A stretch of DNA of 64,000 bases from Microscillaceae bacterium (GCA_011390205.1 JAABSX010000005.1:1-64000); one strand, 5' to 3'; shown: positions 52,580-62,431, counted from the stretch's first letter. Made by a program: numbers and translations. The notes: generated by a model from the sequence alone, not told the origin.

Positions 52580-54910
52580 TTAAAAGCGAAGCCCAATGAC
52601 TACAATATCATCTGTCTGTGGGTTGGTGCCACGCCAATCATCTAAGATATTGGCAAGTTTGTCTTTTTGGGTCTGCATGGGCAAGTGGCTAATCTGCAAG
52701 AGGGTTTCTCTGAATCTCTTTTTCATAAATTTTCTACTTTGTATGCCTCCAAACTGGTCTTGAAATCCGTCAGAACTCATATAAAACACATCTCCCTTCT
52801 GAACGGCAATATGCTCTTGTGAAAAATGCTTGTTTTTGTGGTAAGAAGAATAGCCAATCGAGTATTTAGAAGCCTTGATGACCTGCACTTCTCCATTTCT
52901 GACCATATAAAGTGGATTGGTAGCTCCAGCAAAATACAGCATTCGGCTTTGCTCATCATAGGCGACGATGCTCATGTCCATGCCGTCATAGAGTTGTCTT
53001 TTAGCGCCTTGCTTGCGTAGAGTAGCCATTACTTTCTCATCAAGCTGCGCCAAAATGGTAGAGGGCTTGGTGATTCTTTTTTCATGTATGATTTCATTGA
53101 GCAAGGCATTCGCCATGACGGTCATAAAAGCCCCTGGCACACCATGCCCTGTGCAGTCTGCCGCAATCACAATTTTAACTTTGGCATTGTCATTTTGCTC
53201 TTTTACTGGGTTCAGGGTGGCTACATTTGCTGCCTGCTCTTTTCTGTCTGGACCTTGATAAAGCCCTCTTTGTGAGCCAATACCTGACAAGTTTTGGCGG
53301 CTGAGTGGGCTAGGTGCTGCGGATAATTCTGCAAACCAATAAAAATCTCCAGACACGATGTCTTTAGGTCTGTAAAATATGAAGGCCTCCTCAAATTTTT
53401 CCTCAATTTCTTTGTAATCATCCAAAATGGCAGTCTGGATACGGCTGGCGTAGATAATGCTGTCCGTGATGTGCGTATTTTTGTCTTCTAAATCTACTTT
53501 CTGCAGTTCTAATAAATCTCGTTGGGCTGAGATTTCTTCACTTTGCATTAAGATTTCTTCGTTTTGTTTTTCTATTTCTGAGGTTCTTTCTTTTACTTTA
53601 TGCTCCAGGTCTCGGTTGGCTTCATCTTGGATTCTTTGGTTTTCTTGGAGCTGGTGTATGAGTTCTTTTCTGGATTGCTGCACTTCTTTTTCAGAGATTT
53701 TATAGCGCTCACTCAGTCCCAATGAAAATGAAGCAAGCTCCAACACGATTCCTAACTGATACCACCACACATTGTTGATGATTTTATAAACACTAGATGA
53801 GCCTAAGAGTAAAACCATCGTACCTAAGAGCATAAAAATAGTGCCAAGGGCAAAATATCGAGAAAGGGCATTGTTCTGAAATAAGATAAACAAAACGATC
53901 ATCAGCAGCACAGCCATAATGCCCGAATTGATGTATTTCTCTCCTTTCATATAGAGTTGATAATCAAAAGTAGCGATGATGAGCATCAAGCACATCACAG
54001 TGATAAAAAAGCCCATCAAAAAACGTATCCAGATATCCCAGTAAGGCATATCGTGCTTGCTTCGTAAGTAATCTCGCATAAACTGCAAGTAAAACACAAA
54101 TGCCAAATAGCCTGTAAAAGGCATGTATAAGTAATTAAACACAGGGAAATCTCCCATCAGAAACTCACCCCAGTAGCCGTGAAAATTGAGTAAATAAATA
54201 GAAGTAGATAAAATATAAACCAAGTAGAAAAAGTACGCACGGTCTCCTAATCTGATAAAAAGCAAGAAATTATACAAAAACATCATCCCGAGTAGCCCGT
54301 GAAAAAAGCCCTGTATCAAGTTTTCTCGGATGATGCTCTCCTGCCAAGTATTCTTATCAATCATCTGCAGGTTAGGGTCGGGCTCAAATTTTACCTGATT
54401 TTGGAATCTGATGAATATTATTTTTTTGCCTTTGGCGGGCAGAAATACATTAACATAGTTAAAACGGCCTGTTTTGATGTTTTTAGATGAGGTAGGCACA
54501 AACTGCCCTGTTTTTTTCTGAATAAATTTGCCCTCTGCATTCGGGATGTAGACCTCCGCATTGGTAAGCTTGCCCAGCTGTAGTATCCAGTCACTGTCCA
54601 CTTCTAGGCTACTTTCTAGGCTGAGTGCAAGCCAGTAAACATGAAAAGGCTTCAGCCTTGATGAGGGCAACAAAGGATGAAAAAACTGCTGAAAACTCTG
54701 ACGGCTTACTGATTCTATGCTTCGCTTGCCATTGGCATCTTCCCAGAATATTAGAGAAGCGTTTTGAATGCTTGTCTTTTTTTGCCCCTTTTGGAGCAAA
54801 AAAACAGGTATCTCAGCCAGGCTATCTGTCTGTTTTTCTTGCCCCAAAGCGAGAAATGGTACTGTAAATGTAAAATACAGTAATAAAATATAAATAAAGG
54901 AGCGACTCAT
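52580..54910 (-). CDS. 7TMR-DISM sensor with SpoIIE/PP2C serine phosphatase domain
   Basis: The ~776-residue protein has a signal peptide, an extracellular 7TMR-DISMED2 jelly-roll (about 35-175), seven helices (about 190-400) and a long coiled coil (405-505). A SpoIIE-type PP2C phosphatase domain follows (about 515-770) with IVSGDFYWFAE, AADCTGHGVPGAFMTVMANALL and NPQTDDIVVIGL, the metal-binding aspartates. It would dephosphorylate an anti-sigma-antagonist-type protein after sensing a ligand. The ATG at 54910 (MSRSFIYILLL) is chosen over the TTG at 54943, because a -7 box overlaps the latter. Confidence 0.9.
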   Translation of the reverse strand: MSRSFIYILLLYFTFTVPFLALGQEKQTDSLAEIPVFLLQKGQKKTSIQNASLIFWEDANGKRSIESVSRQSFQQFFHPLLPSSRLKPFHVYWLALSLESSLEVDSDWILQLGKLTNAEVYIPNAEGKFIQKKTGQFVPTSSKNIKTGRFNYVNVFLPAKGKKIIFIRFQNQVKFEPDPNLQMIDKNTWQESIIRENLIQGFFHGLLGMMFLYNFLLFIRLGDRAYFFYLVYILSTSIYLLNFHGYWGEFLMGDFPVFNYLYMPFTGYLAFVFYLQFMRDYLRSKHDMPYWDIWIRFLMGFFITVMCLMLIIATFDYQLYMKGEKYINSGIMAVLLMIVLFILFQNNALSRYFALGTIFMLLGTMVLLLGSSSVYKIINNVWWYQLGIVLELASFSLGLSERYKISEKEVQQSRKELIHQLQENQRIQDEANRDLEHKVKERTSEIEKQNEEILMQSEEISAQRDLLELQKVDLEDKNTHITDSIIYASRIQTAILDDYKEIEEKFEEAFIFYRPKDIVSGDFYWFAELSAAPSPLSRQNLSGIGSQRGLYQGPDRKEQAANVATLNPVKEQNDNAKVKIVIAADCTGHGVPGAFMTVMANALLNEIIHEKRITKPSTILAQLDEKVMATLRKQGAKRQLYDGMDMSIVAYDEQSRMLYFAGATNPLYMVRNGEVQVIKASKYSIGYSSYHKNKHFSQEHIAVQKGDVFYMSSDGFQDQFGGIQSRKFMKKRFRETLLQISHLPMQTQKDKLANILDDWRGTNPQTDDIVVIGLRF

Positions 54911-54940
54911 TTTACTTTTGAGTTGGTGTCTGAGAGAATT

Positions 54941-54948
54941 CAAAGATA
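54941..54948 (-). promoter_or_regulatory. -7 box TATCTTTG for the phosphatase gene
   Basis: Exact TAnnTTTG match on the minus strand, 30 bp before the ATG at 54910 and overlapping the in-frame TTG at 54943. This decides the start. Confidence 0.55.
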
Positions 54949-55228
54949 TTCTTCTAATCTACAAAAAAACACAAAACTAATCTTAATTTTCTTTTTTTCT
55001 TTTATTATTTTAATGCTTTTCTCTGATAATAAAGAGACCAAATACATTTTTTGGGCTTTTTATCGGTTTCTTTCAGAGGAGTTTTTGGCAGGTAACTCAA
55101 CTTAATATGTGTGATTTTTGTACTATTTAAAGGGCATTTGGCATCAAAATAAATATTCATTGCTTATATTCGTGGAGTTTTTATGACTGAATCATGTAGG
55201 CACGTCATTTTTAATCAACAAACCCAAC

Positions 55229-57838
55229 TTGAAAGACACACACAGATATATCTTATTTTCTCTCATAGGGCTTCTGCCCTTGCTGCTACAGACAGGCTGT
55301 GTAAGCTCAAAAAAATGGAATGAAGATCAATATCTCTTACACAAACTCAATATAGAGGGCAGCAAAACTATCCCGAGTTATGAGCTAGAAGCCCTGTATC
55401 AGCAGAAGCCTAACCGCACTGTGGGGATATTTTTGCCCTACCTCTGGATTTATAATGTAGGTGAATATTTCTTCAAACCCGAAAAAGTAAGGGCTGAGTT
55501 AGAAAACACACGTAGCCAATATGCCCCCAAAATCAGAACCGCAGAGCTGAAGAATCAAGAGCAAAAAGTCAGAAAATTAGAAAGAAAAGAAAGAAAGAAA
55601 ATCGCCAAACTCAATAAAAAACTCAAAGAAGGCAACTGGCTCATGCGCTCAGTGGGTGAAGCACCTGTTTTTTATGATTCTGTTAAAATCCAGCGTACTG
55701 CCCAAGAAATGAAAAAATACCTCCAAAACAAAGGTCTTTTTCAGGTGGAAATCAGGATAGATACTGAGCGTGTTTATCAAAAAAGAATCAAAGCTACGTA
55801 CAGTATCACCGAAAACGAACCCACTTTTTTTGGAGATTTGTCTTATATCAGCAGTAACACCCGCCTAGATAGCCTCTTGGATATTGAGCTAAAAAACAGC
55901 AATATCCAAAAAGGAATGCCTTACAATACTGATAAAATCAGTGCCGAACAGCAGCGGATAGAGCGTATCTTGCAAAACAATGGTTACTTTTATTTTAGCC
56001 GACAGTACGTAAACTTTGGCATAGATACCCTGCATTTTGGGCTGCCTAGCCTAGACTCTCTGCAAAAAGATTTGCCCGACTCACTCAAGCACCTCACACT
56101 CAATGAAATTACGCAAGACACCACACTCATAGATTTCTTAGCGCAGCACCGCCGATACAGTGATTTTAAAAGAAATGCCCACATCCGAATTGTGATTAAT
56201 AACCCCAAAGAAGGAGAGCATAAGTTTTATAAAATAGAAGACATTTATTTTCATATCAACAGTAGCAATGCCCAAAAATCTCTGGTAAATACCAAGCCCA
56301 ATAAACTCTCTAATGAACAACTAGATACACTGAAATCTCCCATAACAGGCATTCATTATGTCTATGATACCGAAAAGCTACATTACAAATACCGTATTCT
56401 AGACAGGCGTATCAGGCTTCGTAAAGGGCAGATTTACCGTCAGGAAGATGTGCTCAAGACCCAAAACTCGATAGGTATCTTGGATGTATTCAAGTTTGTA
56501 AACTTTAACCCTGACACTACCCAAAACAAACTAAGATTTAATATCTACACCCAGCCCATGGAGCGGTTTCAAATCTCTGATGAGATAGGGCTAGACGGGA
56601 TTCAGGGCTTGCCTGGTCCTTTTGTGAATATTTCTCTCAGAAACAGAAATACATTCAAAGGCTCAGAACTTTTTGAAAACAGCCTCAGACTTGCCATTGA
56701 TGGGCAGACCACTTTTAGCAATGAAGGCTCCTATAATAGCCAAGAACTGGCTTTTAACTCTTCGCTTACTTTTCCGAGGGTGCTTTTTCCTTATAAATTT
56801 TTGCCTAGAAAGCTCCGCAGTGTGGTAGATTTATACAACCCCACCACCAAACTCAACCTGAATTACAATCACGTAAACCGCCCCGAATATAACCGTACCA
56901 ACCTTTCAGGCTCTATTTCTTACAAAGTACAGACCCGAAAATCTACTTATAACCTCACACTTGCAGACCTGAGTGTGGTCAATACCAAAAGCATCAGCCA
57001 AAGCTTTCAGGAGCAGCTTGATTTGCTTGCCAGCCAAGGCAATACCATTATTCAGAGTTTTAACAGAGCCTTGGTAAGTAGCATTAATTTTAGCTATACT
57101 TATAATAATAATTATGGAAATATAAATATGAGGTCTAGCTATTTTAAGATACTTTTAGAGTCAGGGGGTACTTCACTGAATCTTTTAAGACGCTCCTCTC
57201 TGGTGAGAGACAACCGCATTTTTGGGCTGGATGTCTTCCAATATTGGCGCATCAACCCTACATTTTATTATTATCTCCCCTTAAAAAAACCTGCCCATGC
57301 CCTTGCTTTCAGGCTCAATATGGGAGTGGCAAAGGCTTACGGCACTTCCAATACTTTGCCCTACGAAAAATTTTTCTTTGCAGGTGGCAGCAATGGTATG
57401 CGTGCCTGGATTACAAGGCGCTTGGGCCCTGGCGCAAGCAGCCCCGAACTCAACGAAGACGGCACATTTGATTATAGATTTGAAGCACCCGGTGAAGTTA
57501 TTTTGGAGGGAAACGTAGAGTATCGTTTTCCTTTATTTGGTTTTGTGAATGCTGCTTTGTTTTTGGATATGGGCAATGTCTGGAATATACAAGGGCAAGC
57601 CATACAGCCTGAGGGCAAGTTTGAGTTCAATTCTTTTTATGAGCAAATTGCCATTGGCTCGGGCTTTGGTCTGAGGCTCAATCTTTCTTTTCTTTTGCTT
57701 AGGTTTGATTTAGGGATTAAAGTCTATGACCCTGCACGCAACCCTGGCGGCAGGTGGGTCATCACAGATTTTAACCCATTCAGCCCCCTAAAAGGAAATC
57801 TTTTGCGGGGCAATATAGGCATTGGCTATCCTTTTTAG
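55229..57838 (+). CDS. tamL: translocation and assembly module lipoprotein TamL (BamA-family)
   Basis: The 869-residue outer-membrane protein has a signal with a Cys at residue 24 (LLLQTGCVSS; position -3 is Gln, a weak lipobox) and POTRA-like domains between about 35 and 470 (LHKLNIEGSKTIPSYELEALY and repeated FFGDLSYI-type strands). It ends in a BamA-type barrel with YEKFFFAGGSNGMRAWITRRLGPG (shortened) and a last strand ending in YPF. In Bacteroidota TamL replaces TamA and works with TamB. TTG is the only in-frame start after the last upstream stop. Confidence 0.88.
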   Translation: MKDTHRYILFSLIGLLPLLLQTGCVSSKKWNEDQYLLHKLNIEGSKTIPSYELEALYQQKPNRTVGIFLPYLWIYNVGEYFFKPEKVRAELENTRSQYAPKIRTAELKNQEQKVRKLERKERKKIAKLNKKLKEGNWLMRSVGEAPVFYDSVKIQRTAQEMKKYLQNKGLFQVEIRIDTERVYQKRIKATYSITENEPTFFGDLSYISSNTRLDSLLDIELKNSNIQKGMPYNTDKISAEQQRIERILQNNGYFYFSRQYVNFGIDTLHFGLPSLDSLQKDLPDSLKHLTLNEITQDTTLIDFLAQHRRYSDFKRNAHIRIVINNPKEGEHKFYKIEDIYFHINSSNAQKSLVNTKPNKLSNEQLDTLKSPITGIHYVYDTEKLHYKYRILDRRIRLRKGQIYRQEDVLKTQNSIGILDVFKFVNFNPDTTQNKLRFNIYTQPMERFQISDEIGLDGIQGLPGPFVNISLRNRNTFKGSELFENSLRLAIDGQTTFSNEGSYNSQELAFNSSLTFPRVLFPYKFLPRKLRSVVDLYNPTTKLNLNYNHVNRPEYNRTNLSGSISYKVQTRKSTYNLTLADLSVVNTKSISQSFQEQLDLLASQGNTIIQSFNRALVSSINFSYTYNNNYGNINMRSSYFKILLESGGTSLNLLRRSSLVRDNRIFGLDVFQYWRINPTFYYYLPLKKPAHALAFRLNMGVAKAYGTSNTLPYEKFFFAGGSNGMRAWITRRLGPGASSPELNEDGTFDYRFEAPGEVILEGNVEYRFPLFGFVNAALFLDMGNVWNIQGQAIQPEGKFEFNSFYEQIAIGSGFGLRLNLSFLLLRFDLGIKVYDPARNPGGRWVITDFNPFSPLKGNLLRGNIGIGYPF

Positions 57839-57870
57839 GCATTGATGTATTTAAATTCCTAAATTCACCC

Positions 57871-57878
57871 TAACTTTG
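57871..57878 (+). promoter_or_regulatory. -7 box TAACTTTG before the PTPS-like gene
   Basis: Exact TAnnTTTG match 76 bp before the ATG at 57955. Confidence 0.45.
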
Positions 57879-57954
57879 TGCTGTCTTACTCAGTATTTTT
57901 GAAACCATTCCTGAGAGGCACAGAGGTCTATTAATTCACTTAAATTTCAAAAAG

Positions 57955-58377
57955 ATGGTTTATGTTTGTAGAAAAGAGCATTTTAATGCTGCTCACCGCC
58001 TATTTAACCCCCAGTGGTCAGATGAAAAAAACAAAGAGGTCTTCGGGATTTGCTCCAACCCCTATTATCACGGGCATAATTTTGAGCTCATCGTTACGCT
58101 CAAAGGCAGACCCGATGCAGATACGGGCATGGTCGTAGATATGAAAAAACTGGGCGACCTTATCAAAGAGGAAGTCATCAATAAACTAGACCATCGAAAC
58201 ATGAACGAAGAGGTAGATTTTTTGGAGGGCAAAATACCGACTTGCGAAATAGTAGTGATGGAGATTTGGCGTATCTTGGCACCCAAAGTAGCACTGCTAG
58301 GCCCAGGCAAAGGCGTGCTTTATTCATTAAAGCTTTATGAAACCAATAAAAATTTTGTGGAATATTACGGAGAATAA
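57955..58377 (+). CDS. 6-pyruvoyl-tetrahydropterin synthase/QueD family protein
   Basis: A 140-residue T-fold enzyme with the zinc-binding histidines HFNAAH (10-15) and HGHNF (42-46), the catalytic cysteine in FGICSNPYYHGH, and LDHRNMNE plus the glutamate in PTCEIVVMEIW. The longer loop before HGH resembles eukaryotic-type PTPS more than E. coli QueD. It either makes 6-carboxytetrahydropterin for queuosine or 6-pyruvoyl-tetrahydropterin. No other queuosine gene is adjacent, so I leave the symbol open. The next gene starts 4 bp after its stop. Confidence 0.88.
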   Translation: MVYVCRKEHFNAAHRLFNPQWSDEKNKEVFGICSNPYYHGHNFELIVTLKGRPDADTGMVVDMKKLGDLIKEEVINKLDHRNMNEEVDFLEGKIPTCEIVVMEIWRILAPKVALLGPGKGVLYSLKLYETNKNFVEYYGE

Positions 58378-58381
58378 ACCC

Positions 58382-58951
58382 ATGACCGAGATACTGATAC
58401 TTAGTGCTTTTTTTGCCTTCGGCTTATTGTCTGTAGGGGCATCTGTGGGCATGCTCTTTAGCAAAAACGTACTTTATATCGCCTTTTTATTCTTGTTAAT
58501 CTTGATGAGTATCTCGGCACTGTATGTCTTGGCAGGGGCTGATTTTTTGGCGATTGCCCAGATAGTAGTCTATGTAGGGGGCGTATTGGTTTTGCTGCTT
58601 TTCGGGATTATGCTCAGTAATCAGAGTATGACTGTGGGCATCAGAGAGCAGTATGAGGCATTTCAGGCACCACAGAGTGAGTATAAGAATTTATTTTGGG
58701 GTATCTTGGTAGGTTGTGGTACTTTCGGGATGCTGCTATGGGGTATCTTAGAGGCGAATTTTGAGCAACAACCTTGGATAAGGGAGGCTACTCAAAACAG
58801 GGATTTTATCAAAGAAAGTACTGTTTCGGGGCTTGGCATTGGTTTTATGACAGATTACGCCTTGGTATTTGAGTTGATTGCCATTTTATTGCTTTTGGCA
58901 TTGATAGGTTCTGTAACCTTGGCAGCTTACAAGCAAAGAGGTGAATCTTAA
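58382..58951 (+). CDS. nuoJ: NADH-quinone oxidoreductase subunit J
   Basis: A membrane subunit of complex I. The 189-residue protein has five hydrophobic helices, with the NuoJ hallmark region SKNVLYIAFLFLLILMSISALYVLAGADFLAIAQIVVYVGGVLVLLLFG (quoted in part) in helices 2-3. The ATG at 58382 gives the usual N-terminus; an upstream in-frame ATG at 58337 lies inside the preceding gene. Remarkably, no nuoI or nuoK gene is adjacent: a PTPS-like gene is upstream and lpxA converges downstream. Confidence 0.9.
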   Translation: MTEILILSAFFAFGLLSVGASVGMLFSKNVLYIAFLFLLILMSISALYVLAGADFLAIAQIVVYVGGVLVLLLFGIMLSNQSMTVGIREQYEAFQAPQSEYKNLFWGILVGCGTFGMLLWGILEANFEQQPWIREATQNRDFIKESTVSGLGIGFMTDYALVFELIAILLLLALIGSVTLAAYKQRGES

Positions 58952-58996
58952 TCAAAAACGCTTTTTAAGCTATTTTCAGAAAGGTATTGCATAGAA

Positions 58997-59042
58997 AAGA
59001 GCTTTGCTTTCTCAGTATATCTACTCAGAAAACAAAGCTCTT
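58997..59042. terminator. bidirectional terminator between nuoJ and lpxA
   Basis: AAGAGCTTTG (58997-59006) pairs perfectly with CAAAGCTCTT (59033-59042), with further inner pairing TTTCT/AGAAA. It lies between convergent genes. Confidence 0.8.
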
Positions 59043-59053
59043 ATTGGCACACA

Positions 59054-59857
59054 TTAATGCTTAGAAGACCTGTGCCCTCTGATAAGTCCTCTTCCTGAGG
59101 TAACAGAAAGCTTCACAAAGTCAAGGATTTTTACTTTTTCTTCTCCCTCTATCTCCGTATTTTCTATTTCGGCAATGGCTTGGCTATTGTTAAGACCTTT
59201 TTGGAAAATGATTCTGTAGATATTCTGGATTGCGTGGATTTGCTCATTGCTAAAGCTACGGCGACGCAGCCCTCTGCTATTTACGCCATCATAGCCCAGC
59301 GGCTCTCTTCCTGCCATTACGTAAGGGGGCACATCTTTCAGGATTTTGCAAGCTCCCGAAATCATGGCGTGAGCACCAACTCTCACAAATTGATGTGCTA
59401 CACTGGCACCTCCTATGACAGCACTGTGCCCTACTTCTACGTGCCCGCCTAGCTGTACGGCATTTGCAAGAATTACCTTATCTTCCACGATACAGTCATG
59501 GGCTACGTGCACATAAGCCATCAAAAGGCAATCACTGCCCACTACGGTCTTTTGCTTTTCGATAGTTCCTCTATTGACCGTAACACACTCCCTCACTACA
59601 GTATTATCACCGATGATTGCCAGAGATTCTTCTCCTTGAAATTTGAGGTCTTGCGGAATACCAGCAATGACGGCACCTGCATGGATTTGGCAGTTTTTGC
59701 CAATGCGTGCCCCAGGCATAATACTTACATTAGGCCCAATCCAAGTACCTTCACCAATCTCCACATTTTGGTAAATGGCAGCGAAAGGCTCTACGGTTAC
59801 GTTATCGCCGATGATGGCATCTTGGTGTATATATGCTAAGGGTGATTTATTTTGCAT
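59054..59857 (-). CDS. lpxA: UDP-N-acetylglucosamine acyltransferase LpxA
   Basis: First acyltransferase of lipid A synthesis. The 267-residue protein has a left-handed beta-helix of hexapeptide repeats from residue 5 to about 190 (IGDNVTVEPFAAIYQNVEIG and so on), the catalytic histidine in LLMAYVHVAHDC, and the LpxA C-terminal helices starting NSRGLRRRSFSNEQIHAI. Its start overlaps the lpxC/fabZ stop by 11 bp, and the whole follows lpxD on the minus strand. Confidence 0.96.
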   Translation of the reverse strand: MQNKSPLAYIHQDAIIGDNVTVEPFAAIYQNVEIGEGTWIGPNVSIMPGARIGKNCQIHAGAVIAGIPQDLKFQGEESLAIIGDNTVVRECVTVNRGTIEKQKTVVGSDCLLMAYVHVAHDCIVEDKVILANAVQLGGHVEVGHSAVIGGASVAHQFVRVGAHAMISGACKILKDVPPYVMAGREPLGYDGVNSRGLRRRSFSNEQIHAIQNIYRIIFQKGLNNSQAIAEIENTEIEGEEKVKILDFVKLSVTSGRGLIRGHRSSKH

Positions 59858-61244
59858 CTTTTCTTACAATACTTGCCGAAAGCTCGGCTTCACAGACTAA
59901 TGTACCAGCAACAAAGGCCTCTCCTCGCATGCGAGCGATGCCACGGCGAATCGGATAAAGCAATTCACATTTAAAAATGAGTGTGTCTCCTGGCAGTACC
60001 ATTCTGCGGAACCTGCATTTGTCAATAGAGACAAGGTAAGCCCAGTAGTTTTCGGGGTCAGGCACGGTGCTGAGTACCAGTATTCCGCCTGTCTGAGCCA
60101 TTGCTTCTAGCTGAAGCACTCCAGGCATCACGGGGTTTCCGGGGAAGTGCCCACAGAAAAAAGGCTCGTTAATCGTTACATTTTTGACACCCGCTACGCA
60201 GGTTTCATCCAAATAGAATATTTTATCTACCAAGGCGAAAGGGTATCTGTGGGGCAGTATATTGGCAATGTGCTTGATGTCCATGATGGGAGGCATCTTA
60301 GGGTCATAAGCAGGGATTTTATTTTGAGTTGTTTTTTCCATTTGTCTTTTAAGTTTTTTGGCAAAGGCTACATTGGCGGCATGCCCAGGTCTTGCTGCCA
60401 TGATTTGTGCTTTGAGTGGCCTTCCAGCCAATGCAAGGTCTCCGACGAGGTCTAGCAGTTTATGGCGTGCGGGTTCGTTTTTGTAGCGTAGCTCCACATT
60501 GTTTAGGATTCCTTCTTTTTTTACTTCTACTTTAGGTTGGTTAAAAAGCTCCGCCAAGTAGCTGAGTTCATCATCTTTGACGACTCTATCCACAATCACG
60601 ATGGCATTGTTAAGTGCACCGCCTTGTATGAGATTTTGTTTGTGTAAGACTTCTAGCTCATGCAAAAAACAAAAAGTGCGGCAAGAGGCGATTTCAGTAG
60701 AGAATTTAGTGATGTTATCCAGTGTGGCGTGTTGGCTACCTAGCACAGGAGAGTTGTAATCTACCATGACCGTAAGGCGGTAGTCATCCAAGGGCAAAGC
60801 AGCGATTTCTATGTCCTTAGACTTATCACGGTACCAGATGCTTTCTTCTACTTCATAAAAATTACGAAGTGCTTCTTGCTCCTCAAAACCTGCTTCTTCT
60901 AGTATTTTGATAAATTCAATAGAGCTTCCGTCCATGATAGGTGGCTCGGGGCCATCTAATTGGATAAGCACATTGTCAATCTCTAAACCTACAAGGGCAG
61001 CCAGTGTATGCTCTACAGTATTGATGCGTGCACCACCTTGCTCTATGCTTGTGCCTCTTGATAAATCAACGACATTATCTACATCTGCATCTACGATGGG
61101 GCTTCCTTCCAAATCCACTCTCTGAAACTTGATGCCGTGGTTGGCCCTTGCAGGCACGAAGGTCATGTTTACGGGCACGCCTGTGTGTAGACCTACCCCT
61201 GATAGATAGACCGTTTTCTTGATGGTTTGCTGTTTTGTTCTCAT
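59847..61244 (-). CDS. lpxC-fabZ: bifunctional LpxC deacetylase/FabZ dehydratase
   Basis: A fusion of the committed lipid A enzyme LpxC with the fatty-acid dehydratase FabZ, a Bacteroidota trait. Residues 1-300 form LpxC: SGVGLHTG, the zinc histidine in NTVEHTLAAL, the region SCRTFCFLHE, and a second zinc site in EPARHKLLDLVGDLAL. Residues about 315-465 form FabZ: ILPHRYPFALVDKI with the catalytic histidine, GHFPGNPVMPGVLQLEAMAQ (in part) with the catalytic glutamate. The total of 465 residues matches known fusions. lpxD lies 2 bp upstream. Confidence 0.97.
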   Translation of the reverse strand: MRTKQQTIKKTVYLSGVGLHTGVPVNMTFVPARANHGIKFQRVDLEGSPIVDADVDNVVDLSRGTSIEQGGARINTVEHTLAALVGLEIDNVLIQLDGPEPPIMDGSSIEFIKILEEAGFEEQEALRNFYEVEESIWYRDKSKDIEIAALPLDDYRLTVMVDYNSPVLGSQHATLDNITKFSTEIASCRTFCFLHELEVLHKQNLIQGGALNNAIVIVDRVVKDDELSYLAELFNQPKVEVKKEGILNNVELRYKNEPARHKLLDLVGDLALAGRPLKAQIMAARPGHAANVAFAKKLKRQMEKTTQNKIPAYDPKMPPIMDIKHIANILPHRYPFALVDKIFYLDETCVAGVKNVTINEPFFCGHFPGNPVMPGVLQLEAMAQTGGILVLSTVPDPENYWAYLVSIDKCRFRRMVLPGDTLIFKCELLYPIRRGIARMRGEAFVAGTLVCEAELSASIVRKDAK

Positions 61245-61246
61245 AT

Positions 61247-62308
61247 TTATCCTTTACTAGGGGGCAAATTTAATATTTTTTCTTCAAGTTGCTCAATTCG
61301 TTTTTGTAATTCGGGGAGTTTTCGGAAAATTACTGAAGACTTCATAAAGTTTTTGAAATCCATGGCAGGTGCTCCTATGATGGTAGTTTTGGGTTTTTTG
61401 ACATTTCCGTTTACCCCCGCCTTTGCCCCTATTTGGGTATAATCTGCAATCTGAACCGAGTTCACAATCCCTACTTGCCCGCCTATGCTGCACATTTTGC
61501 CTATTTTGGTAGAGCCAGCTACGCCTGCTTGTGCAGCCATGACGGTATGCTCACCTATGATTACGTTGTGTCCTATTTGTATGAGGTTGTCTAATTTTAC
61601 ACCTTCTTGGATGAGTGTAGAGCCTATGGTGGCCCTGTCTATGGTCGTATTTGCACCTATATTGACATAATCTTTGATAATGACATTGCCAAGCTGCGGG
61701 ATACTTTTATAAGTACCGTCTGCCTGTGGTGCAAACCCAAAGCCCTCACTGCCTATGATTGCACCAGAGTGTATGCTACAGTATTGCCCTATTTGTGTGT
61801 TGTCATAGATTTTGGCTCCAGGGTGTATGATTGTTCCCTTTCCGATTTTGACATTGTTGCCTATAAAGCAGTGTGGATATATCTTGACATCGTCTCCCAT
61901 TTCGCAGTCATTGCCCACGTAAGCAAAAGCACCCAAGTAAAATCCTTCTCCTATGTGCAGGTTTTTGCCTGCAAAGCTCGGCTGTTCTATGCCTATTCGT
62001 TGGTGTGCATTGTATTGCTGTGCTAGTTTATTGTATTCTTCTAAGAGTTTGGTAAATGCGATGTAAGGGTCTTTTACCAAGAGAAGGGTAGTAGAGACAT
62101 TTTGCTTGGGTTGAAAGTCATCTTTGACAATGACAGCCGTGGCTTGGGTAGTATAGATGAAATTTTCATATTTAGGATTTGCCAAAAAACAGATACTTCC
62201 TTCTTTGGCGGCTTCATCTATTTTTGCCAGTTGGTTTACTTTGGCGTTTTCATCTCCGATGATGTTTCCTTCTAGCAAGGAAGCGATTTGTTTGATTGTG
62301 AAATCCAT
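61247..62308 (-). CDS. lpxD: UDP-3-O-acylglucosamine N-acyltransferase LpxD
   Basis: It adds the second acyl chain, as N-acyl, in lipid A synthesis. The 353-residue protein has an N-terminal LpxD domain (MDFTIKQIASLLEGNIIGDENAKVNQLAKI in part), hexapeptide beta-helix repeats (about 115-310), the catalytic histidine in LDNLIQIGHNVIIGEHT, and a C-terminal helix that ends LEEKILNLPPSKG. First gene of the lpxD-lpxC/fabZ-lpxA operon. ATG start with a -7 box 54 bp upstream. Confidence 0.96.
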   Translation of the reverse strand: MDFTIKQIASLLEGNIIGDENAKVNQLAKIDEAAKEGSICFLANPKYENFIYTTQATAVIVKDDFQPKQNVSTTLLLVKDPYIAFTKLLEEYNKLAQQYNAHQRIGIEQPSFAGKNLHIGEGFYLGAFAYVGNDCEMGDDVKIYPHCFIGNNVKIGKGTIIHPGAKIYDNTQIGQYCSIHSGAIIGSEGFGFAPQADGTYKSIPQLGNVIIKDYVNIGANTTIDRATIGSTLIQEGVKLDNLIQIGHNVIIGEHTVMAAQAGVAGSTKIGKMCSIGGQVGIVNSVQIADYTQIGAKAGVNGNVKKPKTTIIGAPAMDFKNFMKSSVIFRKLPELQKRIEQLEEKILNLPPSKG

Positions 62309-62361
62309 TTATAATTCTGGATATGATGTTAAATTAAAATTAGATAAGGCTAAATTTACTG

Positions 62362-62369
62362 CAAAATTA
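62362..62369 (-). promoter_or_regulatory. -7 box TAATTTTG for the lpx operon
   Basis: Exact TAnnTTTG match on the minus strand, 53 bp before the lpxD ATG. Confidence 0.5.
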
Positions 62370-62383
62370 ATGATGCTTTCAGA

Positions 62384-62403
62384 ATAAAAGGGTATGCTTA
62401 CCC
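62384..62403 (-). terminator. short terminator of the HD gene
   Basis: On the minus strand GGGTA-agca-TACCC is followed by TTTTATT, 28 bp after the stop at 62432. The stem is short, so confidence is moderate. It lies between the HD gene and the lpx promoter. Confidence 0.5.
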
Positions 62404-62431
62404 AAAAAACTCTGTCAAATCCTGTTTTTGT

